Source: Nymphaea colorata | Taxonomy: Eukaryota > Streptophyta > Magnoliopsida > Nymphaeales > Nymphaeaceae | Assembly (NCBI RefSeq): GCF_008831285.2 | Contig: NC_045146.1 | Coordinates: forward strand, 3,872,001 to 3,936,000 | Length of the DNA: 64,000 nucleotides | Reading direction: 5' to 3' | In this document: piece by piece, positions 1-11,232 of the stretch | How the letters are laid out: the number at the start of each line of letters is the position of its first letter | Position numbering within the stretch: position 1 is the stretch's first letter | Notes under the pieces: model-generated | The model's input: only the letters and a program-made list of their open reading frames with translations | Told to the model about the DNA's origin: nothing | Databases searched by the model: none | Translations under genes and position numbers: made by a program

Positions 1-1909
1 AAAGCGAATCATACCAAGGCCGTCATCATCGCCGTATCGGCGTCGGCAGCTGCATGCATTCTGGTGGTGGCAATTCTTCTGATATGTTTGTACAGGAGGA
101 GGAAGAAGAAGCCTAAGATGGAATGGGCCGTCTCGAAGACACCGATTCCGGTTAAAATCAACGAACTCGGTCCGTTCTCCTTCCAAACCGATACGTGCAC
201 CTGGGTTGCGGACATCAAGGAACCGACGTCGGCCGCCGTCGTGATATTCGAGAAGCCGTTGCTGAGCCTCACGTTCGCCGACCTCATGGGCGCGACGACC
301 CGCTTCAGTCGGGAGTCTCAGTTGGCCGAGTCGCGAAGCGGACCGGTTTACAGGGCGGTTCTGGCCGGGGACATTCATGTGGCAATTAAGGTGCTGGAGC
401 TTGCTAGGGACACTGAAGTGGAGGAAGCGGCGGCCAAGCTGGCGGCCTTGGGCAGGGTCAAGCATCCCAACATATTGCCCCTTCTAGGGTACTGCATAGC
501 AGGTACGTCAAGGGTAATTTTGTCATTTTATCTTCACATTTAAAAATTAAAAAAATCATGCACTTGTTCAAACCAGTTTAATTGTCAGCTAATTAATGTG
601 AGCTTGGTATGCTCGCATCACTTCCTTTTGACAACCGTGTCCAAAAATTCAACAAATGTGGAACCCTATCCTTCTAGGGGACGGCTTTAGATATAAGGCT
701 GCTTTAGAACTTAGTGAATCTATTGTTGGTTCATTCAAATTCAGAATAGCGTTTGTCACCGTCAGCATTTCAAAAAAAAATGATGCCTACAAGAATCGAA
801 CTGACAACATGTTTTTATTGGTTTATCAACTCGACCAACTCGACCAGCTGCACTTTGGACAAAACTGTTTCAGACATTCTATGACTCGAAACTAACAATT
901 GAGATAAAGGGTCCCCGGAATCTTGTTTACTACCTACTGGTTAACTAAGAATAAGTTCTTCCAAAAAAATATATTCTTGAACAAAAATCCTGCCATCAAA
1001 CACTCATCCCTTATGAAATTCGGACTAAAGTATTGAATTAGAACGAGAGTTTTCAAACTTAGGTTTGTGTACTTATGTCTCCTTTTTTTGCTCTTCTATT
1101 CCATTATTTCCAAGGCTTTCTCGAAAAGACATTCTTCTTTTTGACTTTCATGAGATTAATTTGCTTGGCCGTGGTTTTAATGCGAACAGCACGTATGTAG
1201 TATAAGTAACTTCAGCACAGAAACATGAGACATTGAATGGGATGCATTATTTATTATCCTTGCAGGGAAGGAGAAGCTGTTGCTGTACGAGTTCATGGCG
1301 AATGGGAATCTTCACCAGTGGCTTCACGAGCTCCCAACCGGAGCGACCAACGTGGAGGACTGGAGCACGGACACATGGGAGCAGCAGGCCGGCGGGGAGC
1401 AGGGCTCGGCCGAAAGGGCTGGCTGGATCACCCGGCACCGCATCGCCCTGGGCATCGCCAGAGGGCTCGCCTGCCTGCACCACGCCGGAGCCCGGCCGGT
1501 CATCCACGGCCGCCTCACCCTCTCCAACATCCTCTTGGACGATGACCTGGAGCCCCGGATCTCGGATTTCGGATTCGGAGATATTATCGGCCATGGATCT
1601 TACGACCAACCACAATCCTCCGCCCGTGGATCGGATCCGGCAAGTCCGGAATCCGATGTGTACAGCTATGGGGTGGTGCTGCTGGAGCTGATGACCGGAC
1701 GGGCTGGGTCGGAGGAGATGGTGGGGTGGGTCCGGAGATTAGTCCGGGAGAGGCAGGGCGAGAAGGCCATCGATCCGAGACTGAAGCCGTCTGGGTCCGA
1801 TACCGGCATGGTCGAGTGCTTGCGGGTCGGGTACCTGTGCACGGCCGAGTCCAGCGAGAAGCGGCCCACGATGCAGCAGGTTGTTGGTCTGCTTAAGGAC
1901 ATAAATTAA
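1..1909 (+). CDS. LRR receptor-like kinase of At2g24230 type, 3' part, probable pseudokinase (exons <1-502 and 1266-1909)
   Basis: Frame 1 is open from the window edge, so the ectodomain lies outside. Visible residues 7-31 form one hydrophobic transmembrane segment followed by a basic RRRKKK stop-transfer. A juxtamembrane stretch leads to a kinase-like domain beginning near LSLTFADL. The first exon ends at 502 (G|GTACGT) and the second starts at 1266 after TTGCAG; the phase matches and the protein stops at 1907-1909. Family resemblance is to Arabidopsis At2g24230-like LRR kinases ([35 protein letters not shown]). The VAIK lysine (388-390) and DFG (1565-1573) are kept. The glycine loop is degenerate (AESRSGPVY), and the catalytic loop reads HGRLTLSN (from 1505), so the HRD aspartate and the following lysine are missing. 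The activation segment is short. I infer a catalytically dead plasma-membrane receptor that signals through partners. Exons are GC-rich compared with the flanks. Confidence 0.88.
503..1265 (+). other. Intron of the receptor-like kinase gene
   Basis: A 763-bp AT-rich intron with GTACGT donor and TTGCAG acceptor. It splits the kinase domain between GYCIAG and KEKLLLYEF, and the codon phase is preserved across it. I see no repeat or other gene inside. Confidence 0.85.
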
Positions 1910-2130
1910 TACAAAGACCAACCAGTCTGCTGTCCATGAAAAAGATTCTTCCAACTCCTTCTTCTTCGTCTTGGTTCATGGAGTCTTTTTTTTCTTTTTT
2001 CTTTTTCCTTCTCTTCTTCTTCATTTGTATTTTTTTTTTTACTTTACCCTGTATAGTGCAATTGATGAATTACCAAATTTTCTTTCCCAATGGAATTTTT
2101 GGGATTTTTTTTTTGTCTTGGTCATTTTTT

Positions 2131-2528
2131 AGGGTCTCTTTGACGGACAGGATATTTCCTGTTTTACCATTGGAAATAAAATTCAAATTTTTAAAAATTT
2201 TTCTTGCCCATCAAACTTGGGATGAAAAAGCTTACCTTAACGGGGTTGGTTTTCCGAAATTTCTCTTTGGACAAATTATCCCACCCCAAGGGTGGTGGAA
2301 ACAAATTTCCGAAACCAAAAAAGTAACCATTGGGTTCTCAAAGCACCGTTTTTTCATCTTTCTTTCCTATCAAACTGAAAAGTTTATTTCTTAGATATAA
2401 ACCCAAGTCCAACAAACACAAATGGGTTTTGGAAATCTGGATTTTGTTTCCACTTCTTCAATTCGTGAAATAAGTTTCCGAAAACTTCTTCCCAATTCTA
2501 CATTTCCAATATGTCAACGGGCCCCCTA
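2131..2528. mobile_element. Candidate MITE with GGG...TTGAC inverted ends
   Basis: The left end AGGGTCTCTTTGAC and the reverse complement of the right end (GGGGCCCGTTGAC) match imperfectly. The 398-bp interior is AT-rich with TTTCC/GGAAA words. I found no convincing target duplication, so class and limits are uncertain. Confidence 0.35.
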
Positions 2529-2622
2529 TTGTTCTCTGAACCGGGCGCCACAAATATAGTGCTCTAAGACCAATAAATTACATAAAAAACTATCAATATT
2601 ATGAGATGATCATGTGGTGGCA

Positions 2623-2753
2623 GCTGCTAGATTTTGTTGGATGGCTAAAACATTATGACCGGCCGCTAAAGACACTATAAGCTGTTGCTAATGCTCTTAT
2701 GGTTAAAGATTAAGATTCTAATTTTTTTTATCCATCTAATAAAGTTGATCAGC
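2623..2753. mobile_element. Small inverted-repeat element, GGATGGYTAAAA family copy 1
   Basis: The left end GCTGCTAGATTTTGTTGG and the reverse-complemented right end (GCTGATCAACTTTATTAG) pair imperfectly, followed inward by ATGGCTAAAA and ATGGATAAAA. The same inward motif occurs in the elements near 7.7, 57.0 and 62.3 kb. No target duplication is clear. Confidence 0.45.
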
Positions 2754-4969
2754 AGCCCATTGATTACAATTTTCTAAAGATTTACAATTGTGCCTGCCTA
2801 ACCTTTATTGTGATTGATTAAGTGACTTATAAAGGACGATTACAACGTAAACAAAGTAAACGTCCGTGAGGTACTAATACATAAATAAGCAATTTCTTAT
2901 ATGCCTATGCGGGCAATTGCCCACACAAGCTCGCATGTGCCTCTACCACAGAGACTGCAAACAAATAATAGCGATTTCAAGTGGACTTGACCTTGGAGAT
3001 TCTTTTTGGACAAGTTTCAGCCAAAATAGAAACTTCAAAGACATGAGGATTGGCCTGTGCCTAGAAATATCCTCCTTATAAAGAAATGGCTTCTTCCATA
3101 CTAGGCCCAATCTGGTTTGCAATTAGAAATCATGATCCATATTGTGAGAAAGAGAGACTCTCAAGCTTTAATTAAAACCTGAAAAAAAGTTAGTAAGAGT
3201 TTTGGTTGGATTTATATACTGTGGAACTATGATCTAAACCTGGTTTTATTTTTAACATGCGATGAGATGTCAAATATTGATTGGTCTTACAGATGCCAGT
3301 CTTGAACAGCTGGGTACATGGAGCCTTACCCACTGAAGCACATGCACTTGTCCCTGTCCCCTGACCCCCTTTCTACTTTTATCACACTATTTGGTCTCCC
3401 CCCTTCTCTCTCTCTCTAGGTAACTTTTGAGAACAATCGGCACGATAACCGGATGGAATCACAGGCACCAAAATTTTTTTGCAGGAAAAGTACTAAATCT
3501 AGATAAGATATCAACATTTCTGGATTTTGGGTTGTACCAAACTGTAAGATTAGATGCCACAAAGCCTTGAATTTTTTTCTGATTTTTCAGACTTCCCACT
3601 GTCAGCATCAGTCACAAGGACTAGACATTAGAGCTGTTCCCCTCAGGTCAAGTGAAATAAATGTCTTGTTTCTTCGATTTCTTTTGTTCCTCGCTCTTTT
3701 CGTTTGCAGTGTACCAATCAATCCATTGTTGAGGCTTAGACATATACGATCTACGTATATGTAAAATTTCTAAGAGGGCCTGTAGATCTTAGAAACTTTG
3801 CATATATGTAATATTTGGCTTTGCATGATTCTTTCTAGAAACAATTAGCGCATAAAGTAAAACCAGTGTTTGGCTTTGCGAAATCTTACTTTACTAAGAT
3901 GAAAAACATACGCAAAAAATATGGTTTTGCATGATTGATTCCTATAGTTACATGAAACTTCCTATAAAAATGGTTATATGAAACTTGTGAAGTTAATTGA
4001 AGAACTTGAAAAAATTTATATATAAATAAAAAAAAGTTTAGTTTCATATCTATAAAAAATTGAAAATATTTCTAATTATAATTTGGTCCCTTACGACAAA
4101 AAATTCTAGCCCTGCCCCTGCATGAGAGCAAGCAACTTTCAAAAGTTTTGTAGGTCAGAGTAATTAACTAAAAAATGATAATTTAGAGTTTTTTTTATTT
4201 AAACCATAATCATGTATTCCTAAGTGGTGTATGAGTTGTCGATCAATCAAGTACAGGATAAATGCGTGAAAATAACTGTTAATGTGAATAAACATTGGGG
4301 AAAAAACGTAATTAAGAAATGGACAAAGTATCCTTCAGTTTAAGACAAAAATAAGTGTTCTTGTGTTTTGCCTCCAAACACGTCAATTATAGGCAAGGGG
4401 TCCAACTTTTTCTTTCCTTTTTCCTTTTTAACCTGGAAAAAGGGAGATCCAACCTGATTGAATTCTAACTCGTGTTTGACTGCCTCCTTGTATTTTAAGG
4501 ATAACTTCTTGAAAATAAAAAAACGAAAAGGGAAAAGTAATCCAAGCCACCATCAAACACTTTCTTTAACATACGCTCGATCATTCAGTACTAAAGTGTT
4601 AACGTCGAGTACTGAACAATCAAGTGCTTTCCGAGGGACTTTTTTTCACTCAATATCCCAAGGTTAGTCGTCCGATGGTGAATTAATCCTACACTTAATT
4701 TCTTGAATTGCCATTTTCTTGATTAGGATGAAGATATCCAATCGGTCAAACGTGAGGTTGGTGATCGAGATCCAGTCTGGGGCCACCTCCCTGTCACATG
4801 ACAGGAGTCAGATTAACTTTACTTTTTCGTCGTCCGTTGCCTTTTGAAAATTAACTGTGTGATGTTGTTTTTGATTAGACTCAGTTTCATACTAAATTAA
4901 ACTCTTTATAAAACTTTTACAATAACTAATTAATCCTTATCTTGGAATGTAGTGGGCAACAATGTGGTC

Positions 4970-5110
4970 TACATCTTCTAAAAACTTGGGTTCGAATCTT
5001 GAAGTTTATCTCTTCTAAAAACTTGTGCTCTAATCTTGAAGTTTACTTCTGCTCGAATCTTAAAGTTTACTTCTTCTAAAAACTTACTTGTGTTTGAATC
5101 TTGAAGTGGT
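4970..5110. repeat. Degenerate tandem repeat, about 37-bp unit, roughly 4 copies
   Basis: The words CTTCTAAAAACTTG, CGAATCTTGAAG and TTTACTTCT recur in order about four times, with one unit shortened. No coding potential is seen. Confidence 0.6.
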
Positions 5111-5680
5111 CACTATTATGTCTTAATGTGTTTTACTTTTAAATAATAAAAATAAATCCGAACAAAAAGAGGCCAGTGGCATGTTTAGGAGCCGTGAAAT
5201 ACCACTCATTTAAAAAAAACAAAAAACTATTAACTCTTTGAGTTGTATCCAGCATTTGTAAATTTATGAGTAATTCACCAGAAGTGGCGGAGAGTTTATG
5301 TTATGACATTCAGCTACCCATCTTATTTGAAAACCACGTTGCTGCCGACAATGGAAAAGTCCTAAATTATTTTTTATAAAGGTGTGATGCTGATGAGACA
5401 AGAGAATAAAAATGTATGAGAGAGAGAGAGATAAAAAGCCTGCAGTCGCCAGAAAGTTCATCCTTTCTCACTACATTATGCGTTTGTAAGCTTTGTAAAA
5501 AGGAAGCGACTTTTCTGTCAGCTTGTTGTTTTCTTGGAAAATTAATGTTTTTAAATTTTCATTTTAACCCCAATTACAAGATTGGAAATCACAAATTTAA
5601 GAACGGTTTTGAATGAGGCAAAAAACAAAAAAAAAAAACAAAAATTTAATTTAAGTCATTGCGTCGAGCTTTTTTTTTCT

Positions 5681-6075
5681 AGGGGGTACTTGATGTCTTA
5701 GAATTTTGATTCTGAAATCAAAGTTCTAGAATTAAATTTCCTCTTCAACCTGGAATTAGAATGAAAATTTTAATTCTAATTTTCCTTTGAGTTTGATAGT
5801 ATAAACTTTTGATTCTAAAATTAAAAACGACTTGTTAAGTAAAAATGAGTATTACAATTCTAGAATTCATAAATTAGTGCTTTCATGTGTCGTGTCGCAA
5901 AGAGAGACCAAAAAATTCCAAAAGTTTGAAATCACAATTACGCTCCATAGAATGTGATCATAATTCCGTAATTTGGAATATAGAATGAACCTATAATTCT
6001 AGAATCACAATTTTTTGTTTGATAAGGCAATTCCCATCTCAGTTGATTAAAATTGAATCAAACGCCCTCTTTTAT
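5681..6075. mobile_element. Candidate AT-rich MITE with GGGSGTWYTTGAT ends
   Basis: The left end GGGGGTACTTGATG and the reverse complement of the right end (GAGGGCGTTTGATT) resemble each other. The interior is full of AATTCTAGAATT-type words in both orientations. I could not identify a target duplication. The end sequence resembles PIF/Harbinger or hAT MITEs only in a general way. Confidence 0.35.
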
Positions 6076-7588
6076 AATTGTTCTACATTTTTTGATAAAT
6101 ATATGATGAATCAAGTGCTTTCTCGGAATTCCCCTTTTCAGCTTTTTATCCTTTTCCAGCATTTGAGTATAATATTTGAAAATATGAATCTAACTTGAAA
6201 CTAGTGGACATGAGAGTACTGCAAATTCTGAGTAGACCACATGAATGATCAATCTTGCTTATATAGAACAACCAATTAAAAAAAAATAAAAGAGCAGTTT
6301 CTTTGCTTGTAAAATGAGAAATTATTGGAGAAATTACTAGTGAATACAAGTGATATATAATATGATAATGCATCAAAAAGACAAACGACAGAAAATCCCA
6401 CTGGATGTCTGTCTTCTTCTTCCTTGCTCCGTACCACTTTTCTTTTATTTTGTTTACAAATTCTTCTTTCAATTCCTGTTTAACCATGTGATCTCCCTGA
6501 CGCACTCTGCGACGTTCACATTGAGGTGCTTCGATGAGGATATCATTTTGACCATAAAAAGGAAGCAGAAAGCTGCAGAAAACTACTGTAACGATTGGTT
6601 TGTAGTATTCTTCACGCATGCTACGATAATATTGCCAGTAAAGATGTCAATATATCGGATTTCGGATATCTGATTCCAATCGAATATGGAAAAAACAATA
6701 GTTCTACCTATAGAAAAGATCATGAAAGAGGATCAAAATGGTACCCGAATCTAATGTCTTTCCTGAGTTTTCAGATACAATGGGCAGAATTTAATATCCA
6801 ATTAAGAAACCAGATTGAATTCGGGTATCAGAATTGTACATCTGACTGATTTGGATTCAGATATACACAAATGCCTTATCAGACTCGAATTCATATTCAA
6901 ATTAAATTTTGTTTTTAACAAATATCTTATATCCATTGCTCTTACATTTTAAAAAACAGTAGGATTCAGTTCAAAATTTGAATTCCTATGTGAATGTAAA
7001 AATCAGATTCGGATGGGCTTCGGATTGTGAAATTGGATTCCAAATTCAGATTCAAATATGATTTTTCTTCTTTCATATTTGAATCCTAACATATGAATAT
7101 CTAAAAAAACAGATATGTTTAAAAGTATATCTTATTCGAATTTGATCCATTGACATTCCTATGTTCATAGGATGTGGGTTTTCTTTCTTCCTAAACTCAA
7201 ATTTGTCGCATGAAACACATGCATTGCAGTTGTAACTTTTTAATTGATGCTGAAATTGATGCAATTTCAAAGTTTTCTTTGGCATTGCAATTTGTTATAA
7301 GCATGAACTTGTGTAGGTACAAAATTAACTATCATATTCTTAGAATTGCATAGAGTTTAGAAATATATGCCTAACTGCCAGATTCCTCTGCAAATTGACC
7401 ATTTCATGATAATATACATGCTTGTGTCACATGGGTGTTTTTTAATTTATTTGTTCATTTCTAAAATAACATATATAAGGTGATCATGTCCAACTAGCTG
7501 CAACAGTGGAAGGAAGTGGTCATGCTTCCCTTGCGTGCCTGTCAAACTTTAGGACCTATAGTTGGGCCTTTACGATGCATTTAATCTT

Positions 7589-7591
<3 letters not shown>

Positions 7592-7649
<58 letters not shown>

Positions 7650-7653
7650 CACA
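7592..7653. repeat. Microsatellite (TA)n followed by (AC)n
   Basis: About 48 bp of alternating TA is followed by a short CA tract. It sits just outside the inverted-repeat element at 7670-7862 and is mirrored by (TA)n-(GT)n on its other side. Confidence 0.9.
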
Positions 7654-7669
7654 ATACACATAAAAGTCT

Positions 7670-7862
7670 CATGTTTACATGTGCTGGATATTGTTGGATG
7701 GTTAAAAATTAAAAGTCTATCTAAAAAAAACAGCTGTCACATGACCATTAGCAATGGTTTATGATGCATCAACATGTATGGTGTTTCAACAATGATCTAT
7801 GATGCTTTTAGTGGTGAATTTTTTTATTTTAGTCATTTGGCAATATCCAACATGTTAACATG
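7670..7862. mobile_element. Microsatellite-bounded inverted-repeat element, GGATGGYTAAAA family copy 2
   Basis: The left end CATGTTTACATGTGCTGG pairs imperfectly with the reverse complement of the right end (CATGTTAACATGTTGG). The pairing continues inward through GATATTG to GGTTAAAAAT, about 38 bp in all. The interior holds CAGCTGTCACATGA, GGTTTATGATGCA and CAATGATCTATG, which recur in the copy at 57 kb. Both sides are bordered by (TA)n and CA/TG arrays, as in Micron-type MITEs that associate with TA microsatellites; that class label is inference. Confidence 0.55.
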
Positions 7863-7863
7863 G

Positions 7864-7865
<2 letters not shown>

Positions 7866-7907
<42 letters not shown>

Positions 7908-7920
7908 GTGTGTGTGTGTG
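7866..7920. repeat. Microsatellite (TA)n followed by (GT)n
   Basis: About 39 bp of TA alternation, then ACATG and a TG tract, form the right border of the 7670-7862 element. Confidence 0.9.
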
Positions 7921-8637
7921 CTGATTCTAAAAATATTTGTCACCTTTTAATGTATCTCCCTTCATTAAATGTAATATCTAAAGAAAAAGTGGCCATTTCT
8001 AGAATGTCATGTTATTGAAATAGATGTGCCAGAACAATATCCCTTATAAGCAATTGTTTAGTTAATTTGTGAAAAAGGGGAACCCAATCCCAATATCTTG
8101 ATTTCTGGTAACCATGGGAACTTGTAGATATAATTAACTATGTCATCCTGGTTCCATGCTGTGCAGAATCACTATTCTGTAAATTCCGAAGAAGTTCAGA
8201 ATTCAAAACCAAATTGAAGAACTAAGGAACGAGAGAGCAGATACAGGGAATTGTGGAGGGTCTGGTGAATGCAATGCCTTTTGTTTCTCAAAGCTCTTCT
8301 TGGGACTAGTTCAATAATGCAACTTCCTACGTTGGTCTTCTATATTGTATATTTCAGGTCAGGTGAGTGGGAGGAAATCTCACTGTCGAAGTCACCTCCC
8401 CCCCCCCCCCCACCCAAGGGTCTAGGCCTATTTTTGGTGTCTTGGGCTGATGCCGCCGTTATTACTTTAACTTGTATATCATTGTGCCCCTTTTTATAGT
8501 ATATAGAGTTGAAGCCACCAGGGTTCAAAATAGAGATTGGCTGCCTATCAACTCCCAACCGGACTATTGTGTCACTTCGCATGGTGATGTAATTTGGCAT
8601 ATTTAGACACGAGATATGAAGGAGACACCATTACTGG

Positions 8638-9104
8638 CACGGCTGCACAATGAGCCGAGCCAACTTGGGCTCGACTTGAACTCGCTCGAAAAAACTTGGC
8701 TTGTGCTTGACTCGTATATAAACCAGCCGAGTTTGATATTATGAAGATACTCGAAATGATAAATGAGTTGAGTTCGAGTTTCAGGTATTCGACTCGTTTA
8801 TACTCGACTCGACTCGCAAACCGGTCCGGTTTCACAAGTTACACGAGTTAAACACTTTCACGAGTTACACGAGTTGACACTTATGCAAGTTAAATGAGTT
8901 AATGCTTATACGAGTTAATGCCTAATCGAGTTAAATGGGTTAAACGAGTTGAGTTCGAGCTCGCTTTTGTGTAGTCAAATCGAGTTCGAACTTGTTATAA
9001 GAAGCTCAACTCTAGTTTGAGCCATGCTCAAGCTCGAGTTTTTTGAGCCGAGTTGAGCTCAAGCTGGCCAAACTCATGTTTGACTCAGCTTGTGTGCAGC
9101 CCTA
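8638..9104. mobile_element. Non-autonomous hAT-type element (467 bp), ACTCG/CGAGT subterminal repeats
   Basis: The ends CACGGCTGCACA and, reverse-complemented, TAGGGCTGCACA form imperfect terminal inverted repeats. They are flanked by ATTACTGG (8630-8637) and ATTATTGG (9105-9112), an 8-bp target duplication with one mismatch, as expected of hAT transposition. Inside, the pentamer CGAGT or its complement occurs many times, especially toward both ends, as subterminal transposase-binding repeats do. There is no transposase ORF, so movement would need an enzyme from elsewhere. Confidence 0.75.
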
Positions 9105-9762
9105 ATTATTGGGGCAAACAATGCAATAGCTTCGGCTAGAGAAAAACCCAAAACGGCTTACATCCAAATGATTGGATTATAAATTTGAAATTACAGAAAG
9201 TTAGAGAATCTCCAACCTGTGAAATATCCTTTTTTCTCTATTTTCTTTACGTGTACTCCTCATCTGTTAAGGCAGTGACAATTGGAGTTAGTAAACTAGC
9301 AATTATTTCTTTGGAAACTAGCAATTACTTTGTATTATATATATGCCCATCTTCTGCATGGGCACTTTAATTTCTGGTGCATTTATAATAAAAACTAGCT
9401 ACCAAGATCGGGGATGGTTAAAGATAAAGCTAGACTTCGCTATTTGTTAAGTTAATTTAAGGATCCGTACGGGAAACATCATCTAATTTTTTAAAAGAAT
9501 ATTTTGTTGGAACTTACGATTGTTTTCTTATGTTTCGAAGTCAGTCAGATTTAAACTAAAGAATGTCCCATTATGTAATCGTGGTGTATACAGTGTAATA
9601 TAATATTTAAACTCCTACCATGTTCTGCTCACACTCCTTTTCTCAGTTCATGACCTCACCAAAGCCTTCACTTCTCTTTGACTGACCATGCTGTTTTTGA
9701 CCTTTAGCGAGTGGTTGGCACTTGTATACCAGAAAATTGGCACTTGTATACCAGAAAACATT

Positions 9763-9763
9763 C

Positions 9764-9809
<46 letters not shown>

Positions 9810-9813
9810 GGAG

Positions 9814-9849
<36 letters not shown>
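9763..9849. repeat. Compound microsatellite (TA)n(GA)n
   Basis: Alternating TA passes directly into a long GA tract with a few GG interruptions. The small ORFs across it (IYIYIY, ERERER) are repeat artefacts. Confidence 0.95.
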
Positions 9850-9851
<2 letters not shown>

Positions 9852-11130
9852 TTCAACCCTTCAACTTTTCTAGATGGGCAGTTAAGAAAAAAAGAAAAAG
9901 AAAATTCTCATTGAGTTTTTAGAGAAAAACTCTCATATCTCTTAAATTTTTTTGTAAAGAACGTGAATTGCAACTCATATGGATAAGAAACGCTATGCCT
10001 CTCGATTTGATGATGCACATTCTAGATCAGGTTTTTACAAAAATAAATGACGACCTTTTAAACCATCAACTTTTGATGCTTTTCTAGCCATAGTTTTTCT
10101 TTGCTTCAACTTTTTCTTACTAAGATAGCTTGTTTCTATAGGATGAATTGTTAAGTTGGCAATAAAAAAAAAAATCTACTGGCATTCTTATCACTTGAGA
10201 GAGAGAGATAGATCTTATTTCGGCTTTATCTAACAAAAGGAAGCCCCAGTTGGAAATGGGAACTAGGATCAAACAATACAAACAGAACTTGAAAGAAGAT
10301 CTAACATTTTGCACTTTGCTAACCAAGACACTGGTATGAGCATTATATGATTTTCCTCCAAAGAAATTATCAACATCATCATCTTTTCCTCTCGCTGAAT
10401 TTGTTGATATATGAAATTACTAACCACATCTCCTTTAAATAATCAGGACAAGTGAAATTAGTCATGGCTCATGCTTTCCTTTGATTAGAAGTTTCATTTT
10501 CCTTGCCTTAAAGATATAAAAAAGCAAGCCCTTTCTTCGGGTGAGCAGGAGAAATACTTCATACTAATTCTTGTAAGAGAGTCGAAGCTCCCACCCAACC
10601 CCTTGTCTTCGTAGAATACAATATCTGGTTTGATACCTTAGGGTGCTTGTCCCGCGGTGCTTCGATTGATGCGTCAGTGATCCTCTGCTTTTAGCCTAAA
10701 GAGTTGACACATTGAGGATTTGAAACAGGAACTGGTTACCTACCAGCACCAACACCCTGACCATTGCCCCAAACCCCTGGAGGACGAAAGCGTTTCTTCT
10801 CTCATTATTCCGTGTGCTTCAACAATGAAAAATCCTTTCTTGTGCCATGGTCAAGCTTAGGGACGTTAGGTTTCCAAAGACATAAAATTAAACCGCACAG
10901 ACTCCACTCCATGTCCCTAGCTTAACTTGTTCCTCTTCAATAGATTAGTGACTTTAAAATCTTTTCCTATCCATCAAACATATATCCTCCTGGGATGTCT
11001 TCTTGTAATCACTAGGAGGATCTTCATAATGAATCAGCATATTCACTTGATGCTCAAAAAATCTCAAACCATCTTTCAGCTCAATGAAGAACTCTAAAGG
11101 GCCATTTGATATTAAGAACAAAGTGAATGG

Positions 11131-11232
11131 TTCCATGAATATGCCCCAAAGTTGGAGTAGATTGATGGCATGCTTGAACAAGTGTCCCATAGATCTGCCT
11201 GAAAGTTAGGATAGATTCATGGCACACTTCAA
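11131..11232. repeat. Imperfect tandem duplication, about 60-bp unit
   Basis: The series GTTGGAGTAGATT, ATGGCATGCTTGAACAAG and TGTCCCATAGATCT is repeated at once as GTTAGGATAGATT, ATGGCACACTTCAACAAG and TGTCCCATGAATCT. No function is apparent. Confidence 0.6.

Larger units (their letters stand above)
1910..8629. other. AT-rich intergenic stretch downstream of the kinase gene
   Basis: After the kinase stop codon comes a T- and TC-rich run (about 1960-2040), probably 3' UTR. The rest has no ORF with recognisable homology. It contains small inverted-repeat elements (about 2131-2528, 2623-2753, 5681-6075, 7670-7862), a degenerate tandem repeat at 4970-5110, (TA)n arrays near 7.6 and 7.9 kb, and a C-run at about 8397-8412. 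The small ORFs here look like chance. Confidence 0.6.

Noticed and set aside
9711-9922. ORFs with IYIYIY and ERERER runs
   Set aside because: Translations of a TA/GA microsatellite.
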